Assembly: GCA_905479835.1 (NCBI GenBank)
Contig: CAJQNZ010000019.1
Location: 1-45,005, forward strand
From: an uncultured Flavobacteriaceae bacterium
Lineage (GTDB): Bacteria > Bacteroidota > Bacteroidia > Flavobacteriales > Flavobacteriaceae
DNA length: 45,005 nt
Direction: 5' to 3'
Shown here piece by piece: positions 8,637 to 16,624 of the stretch. Position 1 is the stretch's first letter; each line of letters opens with the position of its first letter. A model generated the notes under the pieces. That model did not search any database and was not told where the DNA came from. It saw nothing but the letters and a program-made list of their open reading frames with translations. Position numbers and translations under genes: made by a program.

Positions 8637-9275
8637 TTATTTTCTTCCAAAATCAGCAGGAATTTCTCCCCATGACTTTGTTTCCCATTTTAAAATAATT
8701 GAACTTTTGGTCATTTCAGGGTTTTTATGCAACCATAAAATTGCTCTATCAACTAATTCAAAAATTTTCTGATTTTCAGAAGTTCTTTTTATTGTAGTCT
8801 TCAACTTTTTTTTCCATACCCAACTGATTGCAGTTTTACTATCAGAGTATATAGGTAAACTTAAATTATTTTTTTTAAGATATGCCAAGCCATGAACCAA
8901 AGCCAGAAACTCCATAAGATTATTACTCCCTCCTTTAAATGGTCCTAATTTAAACAACTCTGTTTTTGTATCCGTATAGACTCCCTGATATTCAGAGATT
9001 CCTCTATTGTTACAAGCGCCATCTACAGAGATTGAATTTAAAATTGGCTTACCAATACGGTTCAATTCTGATACTGATAATTTTATTTTTTTAGTATCCT
9101 TTCCAATATAATCAACATAATTTCCTTTAAATGCTTTTTCAGCTTCATCTTTGGAAATAAAAGATTTATATTGTGCACCTTGAAAATTTTGTATGTGTTT
9201 TTTACAGATGTTCCAAGATGAAAAAACTCCTGTTTTATGTCCATTCCAAACAACATAAAACTTCTTTTTAGCCAT
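8637..9275 (-). CDS. rnhA: Ribonuclease HI with N-terminal viroplasmin domain
   Basis: 212-residue enzyme that cleaves the RNA strand of RNA-DNA hybrids. Residues 3-50 are the caulimovirus viroplasmin / RNase H1 hybrid-binding domain (KFYVVWNGHKTGVFSSWNIC, then AQYKSF and EAEKAF). Residues 80-212 are the RNase H fold with the four acidic catalytic positions D85 (SVDGACNNRG), E122 (NLMEFLAL), D145 (YSDSKTAISW) and D208 (IPADFGRK). This two-domain form is usual in Bacteroidota. Its ATG overlaps the 3' end of purN by 8 bases, so the two are translationally coupled and co-transcribed leftward. The pairing looks like simple housekeeping synteny. Confidence 0.93.
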   Translation of the reverse strand: MAKKKFYVVWNGHKTGVFSSWNICKKHIQNFQGAQYKSFISKDEAEKAFKGNYVDYIGKDTKKIKLSVSELNRIGKPILNSISVDGACNNRGISEYQGVYTDTKTELFKLGPFKGGSNNLMEFLALVHGLAYLKKNNLSLPIYSDSKTAISWVWKKKLKTTIKRTSENQKIFELVDRAILWLHKNPEMTKSSIILKWETKSWGEIPADFGRK

Positions 9276-9843
9276 TACTATCTTTTTTAATTAAATCTGA
9301 AATCACACGTGGAAAATGTTTTTGTTCCAAAACATGAATCTTTTCTGCAACAATTTCAGGAGTATCATCATGTAAAACAATAGTTTTTGCCTGAAATATG
9401 ATAGCTCCTTCATCATAATTTTCATTGACGTAGTGAATTGTGATGCCTGTTTCTGACTCTTTATTTTCAACAACCGCCTTGTGAACATTCATTCCATACA
9501 TTCCTTTTCCTCCATATTTTGGCAAAAGAGCAGGGTGAATATTGATTATTTTATTGGGAAAAGCAGTGATTATATGTGCTGGAATCTTCCATAAAAAACC
9601 TGCCAAGATAATTATATCTGCCTCTTTTTTAAGAAATTTAAGGATCATATCTTCATTGTTAAACTCCTCTCTGTTGAATATTAAACTATTGATATATAGG
9701 TTTTTAGACCTATCTATAACTTTGGCATTCTTATTGTTAGTAAGAATATGCACAACAGTTGCAATAGTACTCTTCTGAAAAAAAAGGCTAATATTTTCGG
9801 CATTTGAGCCCGACCCTGAAGCAAAAATTACAATACGTTTCAT
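9268..9843 (-). CDS. purN: Phosphoribosylglycinamide formyltransferase
   Basis: 191-residue GAR transformylase, the third step of purine synthesis, which uses 10-formyltetrahydrofolate. The catalytic triad of the family is visible: N101 and H103 in IINIHPALLPKYGG, and D144 in ENYDEGAIIFQ. The phosphate-binding N-terminal loop is ASGSGSNAEN. The length is typical for the short folate-dependent PurN, not PurT. It is divergent from acpP across a 179-base promoter region and shares its transcript with the overlapping rnhA. Confidence 0.95.
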   Translation of the reverse strand: MKRIVIFASGSGSNAENISLFFQKSTIATVVHILTNNKNAKVIDRSKNLYINSLIFNREEFNNEDMILKFLKKEADIIILAGFLWKIPAHIITAFPNKIINIHPALLPKYGGKGMYGMNVHKAVVENKESETGITIHYVNENYDEGAIIFQAKTIVLHDDTPEIVAEKIHVLEQKHFPRVISDLIKKDSNG

Positions 9844-9984
9844 TAAGTTTAAAGTGTTTGTTGCGCAACAAAAAAAAGAATTATTATTAACAATTACGAA
9901 GAATAATTAAAAGATTCAACAATTTTTTTTAACTTAGTCTTCACATTTTTTCTCAGTAAATGATTTTATAAAAAATAAGTTTTT

Positions 9985-9992
9985 TACTTTTG
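9985..9992 (+). promoter_or_regulatory. Candidate -7 box of the acpP promoter
   Basis: TACTTTTG is a perfect match to the Bacteroidota TAnnTTTG box, 30 bases before the acpP ATG. The matching -33 region is AT-rich without a clear TTTG. Confidence 0.5.
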
Positions 9993-10022
9993 CCGAGAAT
10001 TTAAATTTAAAATTAGAAAATT

Positions 10023-10259
10023 ATGTCAGACATTGCATCAAGAGTAAAAGCCATTATCGTTGATAAATTAGGCGTTGACGAAAATGAAGTAACAACAGAA
10101 GCAAGCTTCACTAATGATTTAGGAGCGGATTCACTTGATACTGTTGAGTTGATTATGGAATTCGAAAAAGAATTCGATATTCAGATTCCAGATGACCAAG
10201 CAGAAAACATCGGAACTGTAGGTCAAGCAGTAAGCTATATAGAAGAAGCAAAAAAGTAA
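10023..10259 (+). CDS. acpP: Acyl carrier protein
   Basis: 78-residue acidic four-helix carrier protein that holds growing acyl chains on a phosphopantetheine arm during fatty acid synthesis. The attachment serine is S37 in the invariant DSL motif ([16 protein letters not shown]). Length and charge are standard. It is followed by fabF, its main partner enzyme, but a strong hairpin with a T-run lies between them, so the two are probably expressed at different levels. Start ATG 10023 is fixed by the conserved MSDIASRV N-terminus. Confidence 0.98.
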   Translation: MSDIASRVKAIIVDKLGVDENEVTTEASFTNDLGADSLDTVELIMEFEKEFDIQIPDDQAENIGTVGQAVSYIEEAKK

Positions 10260-10270
10260 GCTAAATAACC

Positions 10271-10309
10271 AACTACGAGTTCAATAAATTGAACTCGTAG
10301 TTATTTTTA
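10271..10309 (+). terminator. Terminator or attenuator between acpP and fabF
   Basis: Perfect 14-bp stem AACTACGAGTTCAA (10271-10284) / TTGAACTCGTAGTT (10289-10302) with a TAAA loop, followed by ATTTTTAG. It begins 11 bases after the acpP stop. It would uncouple abundant acpP message from fabF, or process the transcript. Confidence 0.85.
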
Positions 10310-10415
10310 GTACTATCATACTATCTTCTTTAATTAATGAACTGATTCTAATTTTTTTCTCATAAGAGAGAATGATTACCAATTGTTTATAAAGCTTAAA
10401 AAAACATTTAAACGT

Positions 10416-11666
10416 ATGGAATTAAAACGAGTTGTAGTTACTGGACTTGGGGCTTTAACGCCTATAGGTAATACTGTTGAGGAGTATTGGGATGGATTAA
10501 TTAATGGAGTCAGCGGAGCTGCTCCAATTACTCATTTTGATGCAACCAATTTCAAAACTCGTTTTGCATGTGAAATTAAAAACTTTGAAGTAACTGATTT
10601 CATTGACAGAAAAGAAGCTCGAAAAATGGATAAGTTTGCACAATATGCTATGGTTGCTGCAGATGAAGCTATTAAAGATGCTGGAATAGATTCAGAAAAA
10701 ATTGATCTGGATCGTATTGGTGTAATTTGGGGTGCTGGAATAGGTGGATTGGAAACTTTTCAAAATGAAGTGTTAAATTTTGCTTCTGGAAATGGAAATC
10801 CAAGATTTAATCCTTTTTTTATCCCAAAAATGATTGCAGATATTGCTCCTGGTTATATCTCAATAAAACATGGTTTTAGAGGTCCGAATTTTACAACAGT
10901 TTCTGCTTGTGCATCTTCAGCCAATGCAATTATTGATGCCTTTAACTATATCCGATTAGGACAAGCAGACTTATTTGTCACAGGAGGCTCAGAAGCAGCA
11001 GTTACGATTGCTGGAGTAGGAGGTTTTAATGCGATGCACGCACTTTCTACAAGTAATGAAAATCCCGAAACAGCTTCAAGACCATTTGATAAAAACAGAA
11101 ATGGATTTGTGCTTGGTGAAGGCGCTGGAGCATTAATTTTAGAAGAATATGAACATGCAATTGCTCGTGGAGCTAAAATCTACGCTGAAGTAGGCGGAGG
11201 AGGTTTATCAGCAGATGCACATCATATTACTGCGCCACATCCTGAAGGATTGGGAGCAAAAAATGTAATGCTTAACTGCCTTCGAGATGCAGGATTACAA
11301 CCTACTGATGTAGACGCAATAAATGTACATGGAACTTCTACTCCACTTGGAGATATTGCTGAAACAAAAGCAATCACAGAAGTTTTTGGCGAACATGCAT
11401 ATGCATTAAATATCAACTCTACTAAATCAATGACAGGGCACTTATTGGGTGCTGCAGGTGCAATTGAAGCCATTGCATCTATACTAGCAATGAAATATGG
11501 TGTTATTCCACCTACTATCAATCATACAACTCCTGATGACGCTATAGATAGTAAACTAAATCTTACTTTAAACAAACCTCAGAAACGTGATGTAAAAATT
11601 GCGATGAGTAACACATTTGGGTTTGGAGGACACAATGCTTGTGTTCTTTTTAAAAAAATCACATAA
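10416..11666 (+). CDS. fabF: 3-oxoacyl-ACP synthase II (KAS II)
   Basis: 416-residue condensing enzyme that elongates acyl-ACP with malonyl-ACP in the cytoplasm. The catalytic triad is C165 (TVSACASSANAI), H305 (NVHGTSTPLGD) and H342 (KSMTGHLLGAAGA). The C-terminal FGFGGHNACVLF motif is present. The start is taken at ATG 10416 (MELKRVVVTGLG) because this matches the family N-terminus; the frame extends upstream only to a TTG. The gene follows acpP and precedes rnc by 9 bases, the conserved acpP-fabF-rnc order. Confidence 0.97.
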   Translation: MELKRVVVTGLGALTPIGNTVEEYWDGLINGVSGAAPITHFDATNFKTRFACEIKNFEVTDFIDRKEARKMDKFAQYAMVAADEAIKDAGIDSEKIDLDRIGVIWGAGIGGLETFQNEVLNFASGNGNPRFNPFFIPKMIADIAPGYISIKHGFRGPNFTTVSACASSANAIIDAFNYIRLGQADLFVTGGSEAAVTIAGVGGFNAMHALSTSNENPETASRPFDKNRNGFVLGEGAGALILEEYEHAIARGAKIYAEVGGGGLSADAHHITAPHPEGLGAKNVMLNCLRDAGLQPTDVDAINVHGTSTPLGDIAETKAITEVFGEHAYALNINSTKSMTGHLLGAAGAIEAIASILAMKYGVIPPTINHTTPDDAIDSKLNLTLNKPQKRDVKIAMSNTFGFGGHNACVLFKKIT

Positions 11667-11675
11667 ATACATTGA

Positions 11676-12413
11676 ATGAAATTCATTCGACAAATAATTA
11701 AATCTCAATCCTCACAAGATAAAAAATTCTCCGGTGAGTTGAAAAAAATATTAGGATTCACACCTAGAAATATACTGTTTTATAAAAAGGCCTTTTTACA
11801 TAGGTCTATAAAAGAAGTAAACGAAATTGGAAATCCTAGAAATTATGAGCGTTTAGAATTTCTTGGTGATGCGATGCTTGGAGCAGTTATCGCTTCTTAT
11901 TTGTTTAAAAAAGTACCTTCAGGAGATGAAGGTTACTTAACTCAAATGCGGTCCAAAATTGTAAGTAGAGAACACTTAAATGAATTGGGAAGAGACTTAG
12001 ACTTGATCAGATTTGTAAAAAGTTCCGTTTCTAAATCAAAATTTGGAGAAAATATTAATGGGAATGTTTTTGAAGCACTTATTGGTGCAATATATCGTGA
12101 TAGAGGTTATAAATATTGTAAAAAATTTGTTTATAAACGTGTCATCAAGCCTTATGTAGACATTGAAAAACTAGAAGGAAAAGTTACAAGTTATAAGAGT
12201 CTTTTTATTGAATGGTGTCAGAAAGAAAAACAAAACTTTAACTATGACGTTTATGAAGATTCAGGAAATGATACCGTAAGACATTTCAGTGTTAAACTTT
12301 ATCTTGGAAAGAAACTAATTGCCAAAGGGAGATCCACTTCCAAGAAGAAAGCAGAAGAAGTTGCGTCTAAAAGAGCCTATTTCGCTTATCAAAATAAAAT
12401 TGATACTGTCTAA
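11676..12413 (+). CDS. rnc: Ribonuclease III
   Basis: 245-residue double-strand-specific endoribonuclease for rRNA and mRNA processing. The signature is ERLEFLGDAMLG (59-69) with E61 and D65. The second metal site is NGNVFEALIGAIYRD, with E133 conserved. The position that is Asp in E. coli RNase III appears to be Asn here (N130); I recall this as common in Bacteroidota but cannot check it. Residues of about 173-240 are a double-stranded RNA-binding domain ending in the basic TSKKKAEEVASKRAY helix. It starts 9 bases after fabF, indicating one operon. Confidence 0.95.
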   Translation: MKFIRQIIKSQSSQDKKFSGELKKILGFTPRNILFYKKAFLHRSIKEVNEIGNPRNYERLEFLGDAMLGAVIASYLFKKVPSGDEGYLTQMRSKIVSREHLNELGRDLDLIRFVKSSVSKSKFGENINGNVFEALIGAIYRDRGYKYCKKFVYKRVIKPYVDIEKLEGKVTSYKSLFIEWCQKEKQNFNYDVYEDSGNDTVRHFSVKLYLGKKLIAKGRSTSKKKAEEVASKRAYFAYQNKIDTV

Positions 12414-12496
12414 TTGCTGCGATAACGTTTTCGCAGATATTTATACATATTAATTAAACAATCCTTACTTTAGCATTTCGGTTTATTTTTACTAGT

Positions 12497-12961
12497 ATGC
12501 AAGTACACTCTCTAGAATTGTATAATGAATATAAATTAATTGGAATTCATACTTCCGTTGAGGATTATAAACTTGCCTTTTTAATAAACCAAAAATTAAA
12601 TACTGGATTTTCAAAGAATAAAGAATATTTAGACTTTAATAAAAAAAGTGGTTCTTTTTCAGTTTTTGAATTTATTGATGATAAAAATCAATTAATCAGC
12701 CATTTGATTTCTAATAAATACATCGGTTCTGTTTCAAAAATTTCTGAAACCAATTTATTTTCAGAAGAAATTTCATACAGCACTATGTCTTATTTAATTC
12801 CTGAAAAGAAAAAAGTTGATTTTTTTCTAAAAATTGAAGGAGAAATAAGTGATTTAGAATTTAATAAAACAATTGATCAATTGAACCGAATTGATCAAAT
12901 AATAACAACATATAATATGAACCCAACTCAATTAAAATCGAAAGATTTTTTAATATTTTAA
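12497..12961 (+). CDS. IPExxxVDY family protein
   Basis: 154-residue conserved Bacteroidota protein of unknown function. The defining motif is seen as YLIPEKKKVDFFL around residues 97-109 (here VDF instead of VDY). The rest is a soluble alpha/beta protein without signal peptide or transmembrane segments. It ends 3 bases before pyk and is therefore translationally linked to it; this neighbourhood is conserved in the family, but the role is not known. A TACTTTAG at 12466-12473 might serve as a -7 box. Confidence 0.8.
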   Translation: MQVHSLELYNEYKLIGIHTSVEDYKLAFLINQKLNTGFSKNKEYLDFNKKSGSFSVFEFIDDKNQLISHLISNKYIGSVSKISETNLFSEEISYSTMSYLIPEKKKVDFFLKIEGEISDLEFNKTIDQLNRIDQIITTYNMNPTQLKSKDFLIF

Positions 12962-12964
12962 TTC

Positions 12965-14389
12965 ATGTCACAACTTAAAAAAACAAAAATTGTTGCAACT
13001 CTAGGTCCTGCATGTAAAGATAAAAAGACCTTAAAAAAAATGGTTCTTGCAGGTGCCAATGTATTCCGTATCAACTTTTCTCATGCCGATTATGAAAATG
13101 TAATCCATACTGTGAAAATGATTCGAGAAATCAATTCGGAAACTGGTATTCATACAGCGATACTAGCAGATTTACAAGGTCCAAAACTGCGTGTTGGTGT
13201 GATGGAAGAGGCTTTGTTAATTAAAGGTGATGAGTTTATATTTACTACCGAAAAATGTGTCGGTACTAATAAAAAAGCCTATATGACCTATCAAAACTTT
13301 CCTAAAGATGTGAAAGTAGGTGAAAAAATATTGGTAGATGATGGAAAACTTTTATTTGAAGTAATAAAATCTGACAAGAAAAAAACAGTCACAACTAAGA
13401 TCATAAGAGGAGGTGAATTAAAATCTAAAAAAGGCGTTAATTTACCCAACACTGACATATCCCAACCAGCACTGACTGAAAAAGATATTAAAGATGCCAT
13501 ATTTGCTATAAGCCTTGAAGTAGATTGGATTGCGCTTTCATTTGTAAGAACGGGATCTGACCTTAAAATGTTACACGATTTAATTAAAGAGCATTCAGAA
13601 TATAAAATCCCGGTAATTGCAAAAATTGAAAAACCAGAAGCTGTTAAAAATATTGATTCTTTAATCCCTTATTGTGATGGATTGATGGTTGCGCGTGGAG
13701 ATCTAGGTGTTGAAGTACCTATGGAGCAAGTTCCACTAATCCAAAAAAGCTTGGTTTTACGTGCTAAACAAGCAAGAATACCAGTAATAATTGCAACACA
13801 GATGATGGAAACAATGATTACCAATCTTGTTCCGACAAGGGCTGAAGTAAATGATGTTGCCAATTCAATTATGGATGGCGCAGATGCTGTGATGCTTTCT
13901 GGTGAAACCTCTGTAGGTGTAAATCCTGTGAATGTGATTGAAAATATGACCAATATTATCAAAGGTGTTGAAGATTCTCCATTGATTAAAGTGCCCTTAT
14001 CACCTCCACATATTAAAACGGTACGATATATTTCCAAAGCTGTCTGTCATCATGCTGCTTTAACTGCCAATGACATTGATGCAAAAGCTATTTCAACCTT
14101 AACCAATAGCGGTTATACCGCATTTCAAGTTTCTGCTTGGAGACCTGCTTCTTATATACTTGCATTTACTTCTAATAAGAGAATTTTAACAATGCTTAAT
14201 TTACTTTGGGGAGTGAAAGCATTTTATTACAGTAACTTGGTTAATACAGATACTACCATTAGAGAAATCAATAAAATGGCTAGAGATATGGGCTATTTAA
14301 AAGAAGATGATTACGTCATCAACTTAACTTCTATGCCTGTAAAAGAAAAAGGGATGGTAAATACAATGCGAATAACTCAACTAAAATAA
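12965..14389 (+). CDS. pyk: Pyruvate kinase
   Basis: 474-residue glycolytic enzyme converting phosphoenolpyruvate and ADP to pyruvate and ATP. Visible motifs are the substrate Arg-Asn in FRINFSHADYEN (R35, N37), the ADLQGPKLRVG loop, the signature IPVIAKIEKPEA with catalytic K220 and metal ligand E222, MVARGDLGVEVPMEQVPL, and TQMMETMI. The B-domain lies at about residues 72-170 and the C-terminal regulatory domain runs from about 350. Length is standard. The ATG is 3 bases after the preceding stop. Confidence 0.97.
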   Translation: MSQLKKTKIVATLGPACKDKKTLKKMVLAGANVFRINFSHADYENVIHTVKMIREINSETGIHTAILADLQGPKLRVGVMEEALLIKGDEFIFTTEKCVGTNKKAYMTYQNFPKDVKVGEKILVDDGKLLFEVIKSDKKKTVTTKIIRGGELKSKKGVNLPNTDISQPALTEKDIKDAIFAISLEVDWIALSFVRTGSDLKMLHDLIKEHSEYKIPVIAKIEKPEAVKNIDSLIPYCDGLMVARGDLGVEVPMEQVPLIQKSLVLRAKQARIPVIIATQMMETMITNLVPTRAEVNDVANSIMDGADAVMLSGETSVGVNPVNVIENMTNIIKGVEDSPLIKVPLSPPHIKTVRYISKAVCHHAALTANDIDAKAISTLTNSGYTAFQVSAWRPASYILAFTSNKRILTMLNLLWGVKAFYYSNLVNTDTTIREINKMARDMGYLKEDDYVINLTSMPVKEKGMVNTMRITQLK

Positions 14390-14404
14390 AGAGTTATTTT
14401 TTAA
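14371..14404 (+). terminator. Possible terminator overlapping the pyk stop
   Basis: AATAACTC (14371-14378) pairs with GAGTTATT (14391-14398), then a T-run. The left arm is inside the last pyk codons. The 8-bp stem is AT-rich, so this is moderate support only. Confidence 0.5.
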
Positions 14405-14483
14405 TTTAATTATTTATTGAAATTTAAGTGTCAGTAAACTTAATTGGAAAAATTGTATATTTAACTCTATAAATTTTACAGTT

Positions 14484-14948
14484 ATGCCAATTAAAAATTT
14501 TAAAGCACCTAATAAACAGTCTTCCAAAAATTCTGGAGAAGCAATTCTTGTAACTGATTATATGACAAAAAAACTGGTGACCTTTAAAGTTGACGATTCT
14601 TTGGATCATGTAATTAATCAATTAATAACCTATAAAATTTCTGGAGGACCTGTAGTAAATGATGATAATGACCTCATTGGCATTATTTCCGAAACAGATT
14701 GTATCAAGCATATTTCTGAAAGTAAATATTACAATATGCCTTCGGATACTAATAATACAGTCGGTAAATATATGGTTACAGATGTTGATACAATTGATAA
14801 AAACATGAACATCTTTGATGCCGCTTTTAAATTTATAAGTTCACGAAGAAGAAGGTTTCCTGTTGTGGAAAACGGTAAATTAATAGGTCAATTAAGTCAA
14901 AAAGATGTTTTAAAAGCTGCTATTAAAGTAAAAGCAAGTACTTGGTAG
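14484..14948 (+). CDS. CBS-domain protein
   Basis: 154-residue protein consisting almost only of a CBS pair. CBS1 is at about residues 22-80 (VTDYMTKKLVTF through LIGIISETDCIKHI) and CBS2 at about 93-150 (MVTDVDTIDKNM through LIGQLSQKDVLKA). Such stand-alone pairs bind adenine nucleotides and act as energy sensors, but the target is unknown. There is no membrane segment. It lies 94 bases after pyk, behind a possible terminator, so it may have its own promoter, and it converges on the Zn-ribbon gene. Confidence 0.85.
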   Translation: MPIKNFKAPNKQSSKNSGEAILVTDYMTKKLVTFKVDDSLDHVINQLITYKISGGPVVNDDNDLIGIISETDCIKHISESKYYNMPSDTNNTVGKYMVTDVDTIDKNMNIFDAAFKFISSRRRRFPVVENGKLIGQLSQKDVLKAAIKVKASTW

Positions 14949-14966
14949 TATCTTATGAAAAAGCCT

Positions 14967-15317
14967 TTAATCCGTCTTAATCAATAAATAATAATCATTT
15001 TCAAGGGCTAAATAGCCTTGATCGTAAACATAAAAATACATACTTCCTTTTTTGGTCGTATAAATTGATGTGAATGTATTGAAATCAAAATTTTCGCTCA
15101 ATAATTTCACACGAGTGACTTTTGTTTTCCCTGAAGCATTCAATTTACAAAGTGTCTTATAGTTTTTTCGTAAACGATAATTCACATTACGAATCATATT
15201 CTTACTCTCTTTATCAACTTTATTGTTGTAGGTATTTCTACAATAATCTGAACAGAATTTTTTGTCAATTCTCCCTTTAAAAGGTTCTGAACATTCTAAA
15301 CATTTTTGTGCTTCCAT
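14967..15317 (-). CDS. Small Zn-ribbon protein of unknown function
   Basis: 116-residue protein starting at ATG 15317 (MEAQKCLECSEPF); the frame extends upstream only to a TTG. Residues 6-27 carry a C-x2-C ... C-x3-C zinc-binding set (CLEC, then FCSDYCRNTYNNK), similar to DUF2116-type ribbons. The rest is basic with a helix (SKNMIRNVNYRLRKN) and a short beta region. It may bind nucleic acid, which is an inference. Its start is 2 bases after the stop of the upstream YdeI-family gene, so they are co-transcribed. Confidence 0.75.
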   Translation of the reverse strand: MEAQKCLECSEPFKGRIDKKFCSDYCRNTYNNKVDKESKNMIRNVNYRLRKNYKTLCKLNASGKTKVTRVKLLSENFDFNTFTSIYTTKKGSMYFYVYDQGYLALENDYYLLIKTD

Positions 15318-15319
15318 CG

Positions 15320-15916
15320 TTAACAATTTCTATATTTATCGTGTAATCCAACACCTGATAATATCATTGGAATTATTTTTTCAAGACGTACTTGCTTCGT
15401 AATATCTCTTTTGGCAGAAGAAATGTATTCAGCAAACTCGCGTTGTTTTGATTTTGTAAAACCTTCAAATAGTGCTTTTAATTCTTTGTTTTTTGATAAA
15501 ATACTTTCCAATTCAACAGGAATATCTAGAGGTTTATTTCTATCTATTTTTATTTCCTTTCCGTCTTTTTGATTTTGAATTGCTTCATAAGCATATTCAA
15601 GAATAAGTCTTTCATCAATTTCGTCAATCGTATTAAATCTCCATTGACGCATTCCTTTCGTTTTGCCTTCGTTTGCATTTATTAATTTCTGATGATCATC
15701 ATTTAAAAAACTTCCGTTGGTAAACCACAAACCGACATATTCTTTAAAAGCAGCAATGCTAACCACATTTTTTTTGTTGATGGTATATGTTGGAATTCCC
15801 CATTTTAAAGTCTCAATAAACTCTGTTTTCAGCAGAGTATTTCTTAATCTTTCTAATTCTTTTTTCCATTTTGGATGTTTTTCAAAATACTCCTCAACAG
15901 ATGTAGCCATTTCCAT
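15320..15916 (-). CDS. DUF1801 / YdeI-OmpD-associated family protein
   Basis: 198-residue soluble protein. The N-terminal half (about residues 5-115) is the DUF1801/YdhG-like fold (VEEYFEKHPKW, TLKWGIPTYTI, VGLWFTNGSFL). The C-terminal part (about 130-190) has the YdeI-type helical motif (ELKALFEGFTKSKQREFAEY, ISSAKRDITKQVRLEKII), which ends the bacteriocin-protection YdeI family. No enzyme activity is established for it. The start is ATG 15916 or 15910 (MEMATS or MATS); neither changes the domain. It leads the short Zn-ribbon gene and diverges from ssb. Confidence 0.85.
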   Translation of the reverse strand: MEMATSVEEYFEKHPKWKKELERLRNTLLKTEFIETLKWGIPTYTINKKNVVSIAAFKEYVGLWFTNGSFLNDDHQKLINANEGKTKGMRQWRFNTIDEIDERLILEYAYEAIQNQKDGKEIKIDRNKPLDIPVELESILSKNKELKALFEGFTKSKQREFAEYISSAKRDITKQVRLEKIIPMILSGVGLHDKYRNC

Positions 15917-16037
15917 AATCTATGATTTTCAGTGGTTTAGATACAAATGTACGCAATATTATATGAATGTAGTCGATTTTATTCAATTACTACCGAAAGT
16001 AACCGTTTAATAACCGATAATTTTTAGAAACGTGTCG

Positions 16038-16045
16038 CATCTTTG
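16038..16045 (+). promoter_or_regulatory. Candidate -7 box of ssb
   Basis: CATCTTTG matches the TAnnTTTG box with one mismatch, 56 bases before the ATG. A short inverted repeat TGTCAA / TTGACA at about 16048-16066 lies in the leader. Confidence 0.35.
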
Positions 16046-16101
16046 CAGTGTCAAAACGAATTGACAAAAACAAATTTATATAATTATTAAAACCTTATCT
16101 T

Positions 16102-16437
16102 ATGAGTACGTTAAGAAACAAAGTACAATTGATTGGAAACTTAGGAAACAATCCAGAAATCATCACTTTAGAAAGTGGTAAAAAATTAGCAAAATTTTCT
16201 ATTGCTACAAATGAATCATATAAAAATGCGCAAGGCGAAAAAGTTCAAAATACAGAATGGCACAATGTTGTTGCTTGGAATAATACTGCTGAAATTGTAG
16301 AAAAATATTTAGAAAAAGGAAAAGAAATTGCCATCGAAGGAAAACTAACTTCTAGATCTTATGATGATAAAGATGGCAATAAAAGATACATCACAGAAAT
16401 TGTATGTAACGAATTGCTGATGCTTGGAACTAAATAA
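16102..16437 (+). CDS. ssb: Short single-stranded DNA-binding protein
   Basis: 111-residue OB-fold protein that coats single-stranded DNA. It contains the family sequence KVQLIGNLGNNPEI, TEWHNVVAWNNTAEI and YLEKGKEIAIEGKL. It ends right after the OB fold (NELLMLGTK). The flexible linker and acidic DDDLPF-like tip that recruits other replication proteins are absent. This suggests an accessory SSB paralogue rather than the main replication SSB, which is normally longer. It is monocistronic, with a hairpin terminator after the stop. Confidence 0.93.
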   Translation: MSTLRNKVQLIGNLGNNPEIITLESGKKLAKFSIATNESYKNAQGEKVQNTEWHNVVAWNNTAEIVEKYLEKGKEIAIEGKLTSRSYDDKDGNKRYITEIVCNELLMLGTK

Positions 16438-16455
16438 GTAGGAGGCTTGTTATGA

Positions 16456-16497
16456 AAAAGAAAAAGGGAGTGCAGTTTAGTGTTCCCTTTTTCTTTT
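16456..16497 (+). terminator. Rho-independent terminator after ssb
   Basis: 14-bp stem AAAAGAAAAAGGGA (16456-16469) / TCCCTTTTTCTTTT (16484-16497) with a 14-base loop. The T-rich right arm serves as the T-run. It begins 18 bases after the ssb stop. Confidence 0.8.
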
Positions 16498-16539
16498 ATA
16501 AAGTGTATCCTATTCTTAAAAGATTAATTTTAATACTAT

Positions 16540-16607
16540 TCATTCCTGCGAAGTCAGGAATCCATAAAAAGTTTGGGTTTAGATTTCTGCCTTCACAGGA
16601 ATGACAA
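16540..16607. repeat. Second type of interspersed palindrome (CATTCCTGCGAAG)
   Basis: Left arm TCATTCCTGCGAAGTCAGGA (16540-16559) and right arm TTTCTGCCTTCACAGGAATGA (about 16584-16604) are imperfect inverted copies around an AT-rich middle. Within each arm there is also CCTGCxxxxxCAGG symmetry. It resembles REP/MITE-like elements of flavobacterial genomes. It sits between the convergent ssb and photolyase genes and may terminate both. Only one copy is in this window. Confidence 0.6.
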
Positions 16608-16624
16608 TATTTTAATAACCAGAC

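Noticed and set aside
8536..8645. Open frame after rnhA on the minus strand (KTYFKLTLKPLEAK, ETYWFKIKKD)
   Set aside because: About 38 codons with no ATG and a stop just upstream. It looks slightly protein-like and might be a gene remnant, but in AT-rich DNA this is weak.
12417..12436. Hairpin CTGCGA/TCGCAG after rnc
   Set aside because: Only a 6-bp stem with no T-run behind it.
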